A DNA stretch of 59,572 nt. It comes from Ruminiclostridium sufflavum DSM 19573. GTDB taxonomy: Bacteria; Bacillota; Clostridia; Acetivibrionales; DSM-1351. Location: NCBI RefSeq assembly GCF_003208175.1, contig NZ_QKMR01000026.1:5467-65038 (forward strand), in the 5' to 3' direction. Made by a program: the position numbers and the translations under genes. Under the pieces are notes generated by a model. That model did no database searches. It was not told where the DNA came from and saw only the letters and a program-made list of their open reading frames with translations. Position 1 is the stretch's first letter. Every line of letters starts with the position of its first letter. This document shows positions 44,582 to 53,883 of the stretch, one piece after another.

Positions 44582-45739
44582 ATGAATACTTTATTGATTA
44601 AAAAGCCGAAACTTTTAATTATCTTAACATTATCCTTTCTGTTCTGTGCTGCTGTCATTATAATTGAGACAAATATTCTGAGCCAAAATCAGGATGCCTT
44701 CACAACGAGCTTTGGAAATGAACAGGAGCTGCTGGTGGCGCAAATAGAAAAGCAAGCCATAGCCGTGCTTACTGAACAGTCAGGTACCGAGCAGGATGTC
44801 ATTGAACAGATTATTAAAACTGCAAAAACCTCCGGCAGCCGGTATTGGTTTTTCTCCAAAAATAATAAATTACTGTTCTTTAGAAATGATAACGAAACAA
44901 GCCAATTACATATCACGGATGTAAAAGAGCTTTTACATTCCTATAAAATTGACGGAGGGAAAAATATAGATGTACTGATTTCATTATTTAATGACAAAAA
45001 AAACGGCTCAGTGCTATTCTCTTCATCCGCCTCGAATGAGCCGGGGTTGACTTCTATATCATTTTTTGAAGCAAACGGGGCAAGTTATTCTGTAGGTGTA
45101 TGCACAACAGAAAATTACATTTTAGATGCAGGTAAAATATTCAGAAATAATTCCTATACAATCAATACAATAGTATCCATATGCCTGATTCTGTTTTCAT
45201 TTGCAGTAATATCCATAATGCTAATTGATAAAAAAAATGAGGATGTGGAAATTGCCAAAAAGTTTATACAAGCAAATAATCTGAAAATTGAGAAGCTTAC
45301 TGCCCAAAATTCAGAATTAGACACCTTGTATGATGAAGATAAAAATATATACAGCAGTAAGGTGCTTTACGCCTTGCTGAAAAAGCTGAACCACCCGGAG
45401 CTTTTTCCTGTCAGTGTGATTATTATTAATATACATCATTCTGATAGCATAACCTATGATGGCCTTGTATCAGAGTTAGCACCAATACTGAAAAAACTGC
45501 TGCCCCAAAAAAGTATTTTAGCCAGAACTCAGGATAATCAACTTACCGCACTGCTTTTCAGAACAGATTATACCTCGGCAAAAGCTGTGCAGTCAAAGCT
45601 GAGTAAAGCTTGGAGCAGCATATTAAAAAAGCTTCATAGCTCTGCAGAAACCGAGGTTATCACGCATTTGCCTGAGGACGGAAGCCTTGTCAAAAACTTT
45701 GATGCAGTAATAAACCATAAAAAAATTAAAAACCGGTAA
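44582..45739 (+). CDS. Membrane sensor-like protein with degenerate GGDEF domain
   Basis: The 385-residue protein has one N-terminal helix (LLIILTLSFLFCAAVIIIE), ~160 extracellular residues of PAS/Cache-like character (SRYWFFSKNNKLLFF), a second helix (INTIVSICLILFSFAVISIML), a coiled segment, and a C-terminal domain that fits a diguanylate cyclase fold. In that fold SVIIINIHHSDSITYDG aligns with the first strand and SILARTQDNQLTALLF with the region that would carry GGDEF. The signature residues are replaced, so it should not make c-di-GMP; it could bind it or be structural. Alignment is by eye, so confidence in the fold is moderate. Confidence 0.6.
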   Translation: MNTLLIKKPKLLIILTLSFLFCAAVIIIETNILSQNQDAFTTSFGNEQELLVAQIEKQAIAVLTEQSGTEQDVIEQIIKTAKTSGSRYWFFSKNNKLLFFRNDNETSQLHITDVKELLHSYKIDGGKNIDVLISLFNDKKNGSVLFSSSASNEPGLTSISFFEANGASYSVGVCTTENYILDAGKIFRNNSYTINTIVSICLILFSFAVISIMLIDKKNEDVEIAKKFIQANNLKIEKLTAQNSELDTLYDEDKNIYSSKVLYALLKKLNHPELFPVSVIIINIHHSDSITYDGLVSELAPILKKLLPQKSILARTQDNQLTALLFRTDYTSAKAVQSKLSKAWSSILKKLHSSAETEVITHLPEDGSLVKNFDAVINHKKIKNR

Positions 45740-45763
45740 TTTACTTTTTGAGAAGGTAGATAA

Positions 45764-46201
45764 ATGATATTGTTATATAGGATGTTTTATAAAATGCAAC
45801 CCTTATTAAAATATTTGCGTTATTCCATACTGGCGGCCATAGTTGACACCTTCATAGTTTGGATGATGCATGGAATTCCAGGTGTAAATATATTAGCCGC
45901 TAATACAATAGGAGTTATATGCGGCTTCCTGCTGCATTACCTGCTTGTATCCAAATCTGTATTTAACCTTGAATACGGCGCATCAGGGCTTATTATATAT
46001 TTCGCTACATTTTTATTTGGCCTGTGTTTGGCAGACCTGTTAATTTATGTGGGAGAGTACTATTTGTTTAGTACAATGAAAGAAAATATCAAATTTTTAT
46101 TTAGCAAAGGCTTATCCATAGGAGCACCCTTCTTCGCTTTATACTATTTAAGAAGGCTCTTATTCGGAATTGCAAAAAAAAATAGCGAGGAAGACTTATG
46201 A
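45764..46201 (+). CDS. GtrA-family membrane protein
   Basis: The 145-residue protein has four hydrophobic helices. LKYLRYSILAAIVDTFIVW matches the GtrA opening (F-x-R-Y-x-x-V-G-x-x-x-T) and AANTIGVICGFLLHYLL the second GtrA motif with its Asn. GtrA proteins help flip polyprenyl-linked sugars and usually accompany a DPM1-like transferase, as here. AGAAGG precedes the ATG. It overlaps the next gene by 4 nt. Confidence 0.85.
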   Translation: MILLYRMFYKMQPLLKYLRYSILAAIVDTFIVWMMHGIPGVNILAANTIGVICGFLLHYLLVSKSVFNLEYGASGLIIYFATFLFGLCLADLLIYVGEYYLFSTMKENIKFLFSKGLSIGAPFFALYYLRRLLFGIAKKNSEEDL

Positions 46202-46701
46202 GTATAAAAAGGCATAGGCAATACAAATTCAAATTTTACTTAAATGCAAGCCATGCAATATTTATTAATGGGGCATTGGGAAGCAGACATACCCATACAT
46301 GGGAAATATCAATTCATTTATTAAAGATATTAGATGAATTTATTAAGTTTACATCTTTTGAATCACATATAGAAGCCCTTTTAGAGGAATATCAGGATAA
46401 ATTTATAAATGAGGTAGAGCCCTTCAATATAATAAACCCTACACTGGAAAACATCTGCACTTATTTCAAGGACAGAATCCGTGAACTGGTAAATTGTGAA
46501 GGATGGATTCTTTTGCTCATTGAAATCAGTGAAACACCCACCCGTTCTTATGTTATAAATCTTTTGACAGAAGAAAGCGATACAAGTCTGGATAATATAG
46601 ATTCTCAAAAAATGCAATATGAGAATTATATGAGACACTGTAAATTGACTGCAAATGATATTGCAGATAATATAATTGATAATTTATTAAGTGATAAATA
46701 G
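46198..46701 (+). CDS. 6-pyruvoyl-tetrahydropterin synthase-like protein 2
   Basis: The 167-residue relative of the first gene in the locus keeps H19 and H31-x-H33 (ASHAIF and HTHTWE) and the late EISETPTRSY. The Cys position is again lost (Leu). It has an extra ~35-residue Asp/Asn-rich tail. It overlaps gtrA by 4 nt (ATGA) and precedes the two large membrane proteins, whose own family carries the name PTPS-related only through genomic association. The same function as copy 1 or a heteromeric partnership is possible. Confidence 0.8.
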   Translation: MSIKRHRQYKFKFYLNASHAIFINGALGSRHTHTWEISIHLLKILDEFIKFTSFESHIEALLEEYQDKFINEVEPFNIINPTLENICTYFKDRIRELVNCEGWILLLIEISETPTRSYVINLLTEESDTSLDNIDSQKMQYENYMRHCKLTANDIADNIIDNLLSDK

Positions 46702-46733
46702 CTGTTATTCTGGTTAATTTAGAGGCGATATCA

Positions 46734-49187
46734 ATGGAAAATACGGAAATATCAAAAAATAAGCCTTACATAAGATTCGCTCTCAAAATAATTGCCGCTG
46801 CCGCCTTTCTGGCTACAGGAGCAATTATTCTGATGTATTTAATAAAGGCTAACAGATACTATGCCTCAGGCAACGATATATGGGGACATCTGTTTAAAGC
46901 CGATTTAATGTATCAAAGCATAAAAAGCGGCGATTTCTATCCCTTATATACTGATTTCTGGTACAATGGTATTCAGCCCTTTCGTTACTGGGCACCGTTT
47001 CCCTATTACCTTATGGCAGGACTCCAATATATATCAGGCGGTAATGTCCTAAATGCTTATTACCTGCTTGCAGGACTATCCTTCTTTATCGGAGGTATGG
47101 GCTGGCTTCTATGGGGAATATCTTCCCGCAGGATAATCTTGTGTACTTTTATCGGTACTATATGGTTTTTCATGCCTGAAAATTTTCTTGTATATTTTTG
47201 TGAGGGCAATTTGCCCAGAATGGTCATAGCTATACTTCTACCATATCTGGTCTATTTTATCTGGAGATTTGTCGAAAAGGGCAGAAATACTTCTCTTTTT
47301 CCGATTATAATATTAATGTGTATATCTACACTAAGCCATGTAATGATTGCAGCTATGACAGGCATAGGCGCGTTTATTTTTCTTGCAGTTTACTCAATAT
47401 ATACAAAAAACGTCTTGCGGCCTGTTTACACCATTGCCGGGATGCTACTATCCTTTGCATTATGCGGTATATGGCTGTTTCCGGCTCTGAAGGGAGGCTT
47501 GGTCGGTATGGATCCTGCGGCAAGTGCCGAAGTTATGAAATCCCTAAGCTCCCCTTTAAGTGTCTCCCTGAACCCATTTAACAGGATGACCGGTATTGTT
47601 GATACCTTTTATTTTGGTATTTCCGCAGCCATAGTATCTGTTATCGGAATTTTTCTTTCAAACCGTAAGGAAAAAGCCGGATTTTATACAACGGTAATCA
47701 TTTTACTTGCAACTACAGCATCAGCGATACCCTTTTTATCCAAGCTCCCGCTTAGTCAGATTTTATGGATGAGGCGCCTCACACCTGTGGCTTATGCACT
47801 CTTTTTCTGTTCACTTATTGAATGGAAAAAATGTAAACGTTATTTTATGCTGATACTGGCACTTATACTTCTAATTGACTGCATTCCCTCCTTCAGTATT
47901 TCACGCTATTATACTCAATTATCAACAAAAACAGATAATGAGCTTGTCATAGCAAAAGCTATAACCAAGCAAAGAGTGGCACTTATGGATCTCAGCAGTA
48001 ATGGTTCCTATCCGTCATGGGAGCTCTGTGAAGGTGATAATCCTGCAAAATATACTTATGGCTGGGCATGGCAGGGAGCAGCCACCTCTTCAAACATTGT
48101 CATGCTTAACACCGCACTTGAAGGGGGTTATTTTGACTATATGTTTGACAGATGTCTTGAATTAGGAAACGACACAGTTATTGTAAAAAAAGACTTGCTT
48201 AAAGCCTCCGGTAAAAATTACAGCGATTTACTCAAGGCGGCGGGAAATTCGCAATACAGGCTTTATCAGGAAACTAAGCAAACCTATATTTTTCACAGAG
48301 AACTATCCGGCAGCTTTGGATTAATATCAAACTATAAGGGCTTGGCAATAGGAAGTTCCTCAACCCAGATATCATTATGCTATCCTGAGTTTGCAAACGG
48401 AAATTCCAATAATATTGAAGATTATACCCTTGAGGAATTGTTGAAATATAAGGTTATTTATTTATCAGACTTTAAATATCACAACAGGGAGGCAGCGGAA
48501 AATATCGTCCGCCGGCTAAGCAGAAACGGTGTCAAGGTGGTAATCGACATGAACAGGATACCTGTCGATAAGGTCACAAACAGAATGACCTTTTTGGAGG
48601 TCACTGCACAAAGCCTTTCCTTTGAAAATTCATATCCTGCTTTATCGTATAAGGGCAGAGAGGTTATTCCTGAAAATTTTGTACAGGCTTATTCTACTTG
48701 GAATACGGTATATCTGGATAATATAAAAAAGCCAACCGGAAATTTTGAATATCTGGATCAAGAACTGGTGTTTCTTGGAACAAATGAAGATGAAAACATT
48801 GTTTTTATGGGTTTGAACATACTATACCATGCTATGCAAGCCGGGGATACGGAAGTTATGAACATAATATCCGACCTGCTCCGGCTTGAACAAAATGCGG
48901 TACCTGCCAGAAAACCTGTAGATATTGGTATTACCCGTAAAAGCAATAAAATTATTATTGATACGCCTGTAGAGGGAATAAACACTACTATCGCATATCA
49001 GGATAATTTTATATCTGATGACAACATCAAAAATGATAATAATTTGCTGGCAGTCACAAAAAAGCACACAGAAATTAAACTTGTATATCCTTATTTAAAA
49101 CAAGGCATTCTTACTTCCTTCCTGGGTCTTATAGGTTTAATCGCTCTGTATTTTTATATAATCCGCAAGAAGAAAGGTGTCCTATGA
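46734..49187 (+). CDS. Large GT-C-like membrane protein 1 (PTPS-related family)
   Basis: The 817-residue protein has about eleven hydrophobic helices to ~residue 400, then a ~380-residue extracellular domain, then one C-terminal helix (FLGLIGLIALYFYII) with a KKK end. The first outside loop reads ASGNDIWGHLFKADL followed by YNGIQPFRYW; an acidic residue here is the hallmark of lipid-phosphosugar-dependent GT-C enzymes. GAGGCG precedes the ATG. It shares layout with the next gene, and the two overlap by 4 nt, suggesting a pair. Candidate role: transfer of lipid-linked sugar to cargo at the outer face. Biochemistry unproven. Confidence 0.75.
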   Translation: MENTEISKNKPYIRFALKIIAAAAFLATGAIILMYLIKANRYYASGNDIWGHLFKADLMYQSIKSGDFYPLYTDFWYNGIQPFRYWAPFPYYLMAGLQYISGGNVLNAYYLLAGLSFFIGGMGWLLWGISSRRIILCTFIGTIWFFMPENFLVYFCEGNLPRMVIAILLPYLVYFIWRFVEKGRNTSLFPIIILMCISTLSHVMIAAMTGIGAFIFLAVYSIYTKNVLRPVYTIAGMLLSFALCGIWLFPALKGGLVGMDPAASAEVMKSLSSPLSVSLNPFNRMTGIVDTFYFGISAAIVSVIGIFLSNRKEKAGFYTTVIILLATTASAIPFLSKLPLSQILWMRRLTPVAYALFFCSLIEWKKCKRYFMLILALILLIDCIPSFSISRYYTQLSTKTDNELVIAKAITKQRVALMDLSSNGSYPSWELCEGDNPAKYTYGWAWQGAATSSNIVMLNTALEGGYFDYMFDRCLELGNDTVIVKKDLLKASGKNYSDLLKAAGNSQYRLYQETKQTYIFHRELSGSFGLISNYKGLAIGSSSTQISLCYPEFANGNSNNIEDYTLEELLKYKVIYLSDFKYHNREAAENIVRRLSRNGVKVVIDMNRIPVDKVTNRMTFLEVTAQSLSFENSYPALSYKGREVIPENFVQAYSTWNTVYLDNIKKPTGNFEYLDQELVFLGTNEDENIVFMGLNILYHAMQAGDTEVMNIISDLLRLEQNAVPARKPVDIGITRKSNKIIIDTPVEGINTTIAYQDNFISDDNIKNDNNLLAVTKKHTEIKLVYPYLKQGILTSFLGLIGLIALYFYIIRKKKGVL

Positions 49188-51850
49188 AAGAAATAGCCTC
49201 GCAAAAAAAACAGCCGGTCAGCAAAAACAGCCTTGAAACAGAACTAAAATTGGCCGTCATTATTGCTTTGCTTTGCAGCCTTGCCGGCTCCGCAAATCTT
49301 TTATTTGAGTCAAATGCATTATTTCCGGCATCTGATGCCATGGGCTGTTTAACAAGGGTGAAATATATTGCGGATTGTTTATCACAAGGAAAGCTGCCAA
49401 GCTGGTTTCCTTTTTGGTATAACGGCTGTGCAGCTGCTCAGTACTATATGCCCTTGTCCTACTGCATACTGGTGCCCATTTATTTACTGACCGGTAACAT
49501 TATGTTCACATATAAAATATATTGCATTGGAATGATGTTTACCGGCGGAATGGGCGTCTGGGTATTTTGCCGCAGGAAGATAGGCAATTGGTGCGGTTTA
49601 ATCGGCATTGTCTCCTTTTGCCTGCAATCCTTCCTGTTAGAATCCTTATATTCGGAGGGCTTTCTTACTCAGGCACCTGTCTTCGCAATAATGCCATGGT
49701 TTTTGCTTGCCCTGCTTTCCTGCGCTGAAAAGCCATCGAGAATCAATTTTACCGCAAGTACTGTATTAGCAGTACTAATGACAATGAGTCATGCCTTACA
49801 GGCGATTCTGATACTTATATGCACCATAATACTTCTGTTGCTATTGGCCGTAATGAAAAAACTCACCTTTACACACTTTATTACATCTTTCTTTTCCGCA
49901 GCCTTCTCTATATTCCTTACGGCATGCCTTGCTTTTATAAATGCAGCACATTCTGGAAATTCCGGCACGCCTGCTCTTTCATCGGAATTTCCATTAAAAT
50001 TTACTGCGGGAGTGTCATGGTTTACTATTAATGAATCGGCTGTTATAAAATACTCATTTACCGTAGGTATACTGTCTGCTCTTGCAATTATAATTTTTGT
50101 CATTTCCGGCTGTAGAAAACGCAATAATCTGAAACAATCCTATTACTTTTTTTCAGTAATAGCGCTTACAATTATTACATGCCTTTTTCCCTTTGGTGTG
50201 AGACTGCCTTTATTTAAATACCTGCCCTTGTCAGGAAGTATCGCGCCCGGAAGAATCCTGAGCTATACCTCCGTCACCGGAGCTATATTAAGTGCATACG
50301 TCATAGCTGAGCTGCTGCAATATCAATTAAAAAGCAACGCTACGCTGATATCAAAAATTACTTACGTCAGCAGCAGGATATGTGTATTTTTGATATCGGC
50401 GGCATTAATTATAAGCATGAACCCCTATAAATATGCGTATCCCGTCAAAGCCTCCGATTCCTTCAATTCGACAGCAGAATATTTAGATACCGAAAAAACT
50501 GCCTTCAATAAAGGAAGATACTGTTGGCTTGGTTCGGCAGACAGTTTGGAAGCATATTTTCCGTTGCAATATGAGACTAATATATGCAATGGCTGGAATT
50601 TGGAGAGCTTCCCTTATAATCAGGCCATATGGAATTATGATACAGCTCTGTCATCAGGATCTTATTCTTATATTGCAAAGCAGCTTGCATTCCACAATGT
50701 AAGATACTTGTTGCTCGGTCAGGATTACAGCGGTACTTACTCAAGCAAAAATATGGTAAACATACTGCAAACCAATGGTTTTGAAAAGACCTCGGTCAAC
50801 CGTAACGGGTATAATCTTTATACAAGTAAAAAAACATCCTCCTACTTCATGACAGACAGCCGAAATGCCATTATAATAGGCGATAAGGCTAATTTATTCA
50901 CAATGAGCTTCCCCTATTTAATTCAGGGTAAAAGTGCCGATATAACAGATTATACTTTTGAAGAACTAAGCCAATATAAGTTGGTTTATTTATATCAAAA
51001 TGATATTGATACCGAAAAAAAGCTTGACTGCCTTGAAGCCTTAGTTACTCAATTAGTAAATAAGGGAATTCATATAATAATTGAACCTGAACCAACGGGA
51101 AATTTTGATATATTTGGAGTCAGTGCTTCTGATGAAATTTTGCCAGATAACTCAAAGTTAGAGCTTAAAGAAAATTGCCCTTGGAAAATAAATAATAAAA
51201 TAAGCTTATATAATAATGAGCAAATAAGAGCTGTCAAGAATTTGCATAATCTTGATGACATCTTTGCCGCTTATAGTAATGGGGCTGTTCAAAATAGTGC
51301 TATAGGCGTTAAAAAGGTTGGAAACGGAAATGTGATTTTTATTGGCGGCGGCCTGAGTCAGTATTTGCTGCCCTTCTATATTAACGCGTGGGGTGTAAAT
51401 GCTGTGGATGATAATGTAAAGTCAACAAGCAAAGATGTCCTCAGCCTGTATGAAAAAATATTTGATACCATGTTTGTCAGCAAATCTTTTATTCCTGAGC
51501 AATTTAATGTAACAGCTTCTACTTGGAATTATAAGGGAGGCAGGTTTTCATATACCAGTAATGCTGACTGTAAGGTTACCATTTCAGTATCATATGCACC
51601 TGAATGGTCGGCTACCGCAGATGGATCTCAAATAAAAATAAGCCAATGCGAAGATCTGATAACACTGGATTTGCCCGCCGGAAAGCATACGGTAAATCTC
51701 AACTACAGTATTGCAATGCACAATAAATCAATATTTGGCTTTTCCTTCCTTGCTTTTATTTTATTAATCCTGATTATTGTTTTTTTCTATGGAATTCAAG
51801 AGCAAATAAATGGCTTTGGCAAGTTCCTTAAAAATTATCTACAATACTGA
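49184..51850 (+). CDS. Large GT-C-like membrane protein 2 (PTPS-related family)
   Basis: The 888-residue protein parallels the previous one: a membrane-embedded half with about ten to twelve helices, a long extracellular domain, and a last helix (SIFGFSFLAFILLILIIVFF). The first loop is FPASDAMGCLTRVKYI then PFWYNGCAAAQYY, with an acidic SD where the partner has ND. Its outside domain ends with SYAPEWSATADG, a beta fold seen at the C-terminus of YfhO-like GT-C proteins. It overlaps the upstream gene by 4 nt (ATGA) and is the last gene of the locus. Length is at the upper end for such proteins. Confidence 0.75.
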   Translation: MKEIASQKKQPVSKNSLETELKLAVIIALLCSLAGSANLLFESNALFPASDAMGCLTRVKYIADCLSQGKLPSWFPFWYNGCAAAQYYMPLSYCILVPIYLLTGNIMFTYKIYCIGMMFTGGMGVWVFCRRKIGNWCGLIGIVSFCLQSFLLESLYSEGFLTQAPVFAIMPWFLLALLSCAEKPSRINFTASTVLAVLMTMSHALQAILILICTIILLLLLAVMKKLTFTHFITSFFSAAFSIFLTACLAFINAAHSGNSGTPALSSEFPLKFTAGVSWFTINESAVIKYSFTVGILSALAIIIFVISGCRKRNNLKQSYYFFSVIALTIITCLFPFGVRLPLFKYLPLSGSIAPGRILSYTSVTGAILSAYVIAELLQYQLKSNATLISKITYVSSRICVFLISAALIISMNPYKYAYPVKASDSFNSTAEYLDTEKTAFNKGRYCWLGSADSLEAYFPLQYETNICNGWNLESFPYNQAIWNYDTALSSGSYSYIAKQLAFHNVRYLLLGQDYSGTYSSKNMVNILQTNGFEKTSVNRNGYNLYTSKKTSSYFMTDSRNAIIIGDKANLFTMSFPYLIQGKSADITDYTFEELSQYKLVYLYQNDIDTEKKLDCLEALVTQLVNKGIHIIIEPEPTGNFDIFGVSASDEILPDNSKLELKENCPWKINNKISLYNNEQIRAVKNLHNLDDIFAAYSNGAVQNSAIGVKKVGNGNVIFIGGGLSQYLLPFYINAWGVNAVDDNVKSTSKDVLSLYEKIFDTMFVSKSFIPEQFNVTASTWNYKGGRFSYTSNADCKVTISVSYAPEWSATADGSQIKISQCEDLITLDLPAGKHTVNLNYSIAMHNKSIFGFSFLAFILLILIIVFFYGIQEQINGFGKFLKNYLQY

Positions 51851-51868
51851 CAATATAAAAATCACAAA

Positions 51869-52280
51869 TTATACACGTATATATAGTTTTATCAACAGCT
51901 TTATAAACAAAATATAGTGTTTCTGTGGAAAACTTTATCTACATCAAGCTGTTTATCCACAATTATATTAACAATATTCACACATATCGGAATATATTTA
52001 AGGTGTAATTTTAAGGTTCAGCCTTCGCGACAATAATAATTGACTTTTATATTACAGCTTTACACATTTTATAAAACTGCGGAAGTTAATTGTACACATT
52101 AGTATACAATTAACTTCCGCAATTTCAGTTTCTATCCTCAATAGCTGCCAAGAAACATCACAGGTTATTAACAGATATCTAGGGTTATCAACATATTTAT
52201 TCACAAAATATAGGCTTTTTGTGGATAAAATAACAATATATCAACTGTTTATCCACAATCAATCCATGTATTGCACACAT
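51869..52280. other. DnaA-box cluster with two related ~100-bp units
   Basis: Four perfect TTATNCACA boxes lie at 51953-51961, 52197-52205, 52220-52228 (reverse) and 52249-52257. At least seven single-mismatch boxes accompany them (for example 51869, 51889, 51924 reverse, 51935, 51974, 52165 and 52185). Segments 51887-51990 and 52183-52280 have the same order of boxes and intervening text (ATCAACA, AAAATATAG, GTGGA, CTGTTTATCCACAAT, CACACATATC), so one arose by duplication. Nothing here codes for protein. No dnaA, dnaN or recF is in the window. Confidence 0.8.
52078..52121. repeat. 17-bp palindrome inside the DnaA-box cluster
   Basis: Arms 52078-52094 and 52105-52121 are perfectly complementary (TGCGGAAGTTAATTGTA type) around a 10-nt loop. 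No T run follows, so it is a poor terminator. It lies between the two DnaA-box units. Confidence 0.7.
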
Positions 52281-52304
52281 ATCCACATATAATAAATATT
52301 TTTT

Positions 52305-52958
52305 TCAACCATTTTCTTCACTTGCTATTGCTATTGAGGCACTTGCTCCAATCCTGCTGGCACCGGCATCAACCATTGCCTTTGCAGTCTTATAATCACG
52401 TATTCCTCCGGAGGCCTTTACTCCCAGCCTTGGCTTCACTATTGATCTCATTAGTCTGATATCCTCAATTGTAGCACCGCCTGTACTGAAGCCTGTTGAA
52501 GTTTTAACAAAATCTGCACCGGCATCCCTGCAAATATTGCAGCAGATTCTTTTTTCCTCTTCCGTAAGCAAGCATGTCTCAAGTATCACTTTAACAAGTG
52601 CTTTCCCCTTAACTGCTTTAACTACACCTTCTATATCACTTTTTACGAAATCAAAATCCTCTGATTTTACGGCCCCTATATTTATCACCATATCAATTTC
52701 TGACGCCCCATTTTGAACAGCTTCCGCTGCTTCAGCAGCCTTTGCCGCCGTTGTTGTTGCACCTAAAGGAAAACCAATTACTGTACACACCTTTACAAGA
52801 CTATTCTTTAAAAGCTCACTGCAAAGCTTCACATAGCAAGGATTTATACAAACAGACGCAAATCCATACTCCAACGCTTCTTTACAAAGCTTCCTTATCT
52901 GATCCCTTGTTGTATCCGGCTTTAGTGCCGTGTGATCTATCAAGCCTGCTATTTTCAT
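52305..52958 (-). CDS. deoC: Deoxyribose-phosphate aldolase
   Basis: The 217-residue class I aldolase splits 2-deoxyribose-5-phosphate to glyceraldehyde-3-phosphate and acetaldehyde. [12 protein letters not shown] opens the barrel; the Schiff-base lysine is in [14 protein letters not shown], a proton-relay lysine in [10 protein letters not shown]. The start is ATG 52958 behind GGGAGGT; the frame is open to 52976 without a site. Monocistronic; its partners deoD/pdp are not in the window. Confidence 0.95.
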   Translation of the reverse strand: MKIAGLIDHTALKPDTTRDQIRKLCKEALEYGFASVCINPCYVKLCSELLKNSLVKVCTVIGFPLGATTTAAKAAEAAEAVQNGASEIDMVINIGAVKSEDFDFVKSDIEGVVKAVKGKALVKVILETCLLTEEEKRICCNICRDAGADFVKTSTGFSTGGATIEDIRLMRSIVKPRLGVKASGGIRDYKTAKAMVDAGASRIGASASIAIASEENG

Positions 52959-53418
52959 CACTCTATAACCTCCCATATTAATTTAACCCATTGTGTCAGT
53001 TAATTTGTACTTATACTATTTATCAAACTAAAAAACCGGTCTTATCGTCCGACAGCTTCTGTTTGAGTCTCATCTACTTATTATCATAGATTACTTGGCA
53101 AAATACAAGTATATATCAGCAAACCATAAGCTCAGCAATTGAAATTATAAAAAAATAGGTTAGCCGGTAACGACTAACCATGTAAAGGGGGTCAAAATGT
53201 ATTTTGTGAGGTCAATATTATTTTAGCCAATAACATAAATATCTATACAATTTTTTCAAAATAAAATGAAGGGACTGAACATAGCTTTATTGTTGTCCTA
53301 CGGATATTTTTTGTAAAAGCCTCAATATTAATATTTTTTTTTAATAAGTAAATAATAGTATTAGGATTTGTTAAAAAGTATGTTTTACTATAAAAAGAGA
53401 GCGAAAAGAGGAGTTCAA
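52959..53418. other. Divergent intergenic region between deoC and the 81-codon gene
   Basis: No supported gene over 460 bases. A GGTTAG/CTAACC hairpin (53158-53179) is followed by AAAGGGGGTC and a nine-codon frame starting at ATG 53197 and ending at TAG 53224. It has a good ribosome site but no recognisable leader-peptide bias. Confidence 0.4.
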
Positions 53419-53664
53419 ATGGAATTACAAAATAATCTAATTAATTCAGAGAAATTAAACGAAGCAAATGCCCTCGAAATAGTTGGAGATAAGCTAAAAC
53501 CGGGGGAAACATTAATTCTTGATATCGGTAATAATTATTTTCATCAAGCAGACAAGCTCTATGACATTCTTGCAAATAACGGATATTACGTTAGAAAAAC
53601 ATTTGTCAATGGGCGAAATCAATTGCTCGTATCCTTTAAAGACAGTAAACATCAAATGTACTAA
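53419..53664 (+). CDS. Small protein of unknown function, 81 residues
   Basis: It starts at ATG 53419 behind GAGGAG; an open frame from 53368 starts before the site. Residues ~18-81 (NALEIVGDKLKPGETLILDI ... FHQADKLYDILANNGYYVRK, then NGRNQLLVSFK) suggest a compact alpha/beta fold resembling TusA-like/sulfurtransferase-fold small proteins in shape only. There is no cysteine, so no sulfur-carrier function. No signal or membrane helix. Confidence 0.6.
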   Translation: MELQNNLINSEKLNEANALEIVGDKLKPGETLILDIGNNYFHQADKLYDILANNGYYVRKTFVNGRNQLLVSFKDSKHQMY

Positions 53665-53780
53665 TTTACCATATATTTATTATTTCCCATAAGCATTCGC
53701 GCACAAGCATAAGAATAATTCGCCTAGCTTATCGTACAAAGAATTGAAAAAATCCAACTCCAATATATCAGCTGTAAACC

Positions 53781-53822
53781 AAAACGTACCGCGGCAGCAG
53801 TTGAGTGCAGCGGTACGTTTTT
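53781..53822. terminator. Bidirectional terminator
   Basis: AAAACGTACCGC pairs with GCGGTACGTTTT, A and T runs on both sides, between convergent genes. Confidence 0.85.
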
Positions 53823-53883
53823 CCAATTTGTAATTAAGTTCATAAGCCCCGACTCTTGTTATAGCTTATCAAGCTTATTATTA

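Noticed and set aside
40580-46701. Queuosine (QueD) genes and a preQ1 riboswitch
   Set aside because: PTPS-like copies lack the catalytic Cys, no QueC/E/F is present, and the leader does not match preQ1 aptamers.
51869-52280. Chromosomal oriC
   Set aside because: No dnaA, dnaN, recF or gyr genes adjoin it and no clear AT-rich unwinding element; kept as a DnaA-box cluster only.
53197-53226. Nine-codon leader peptide
   Set aside because: Good ribosome site but no regulatory codon bias and no attenuator hairpin downstream; left as a note.
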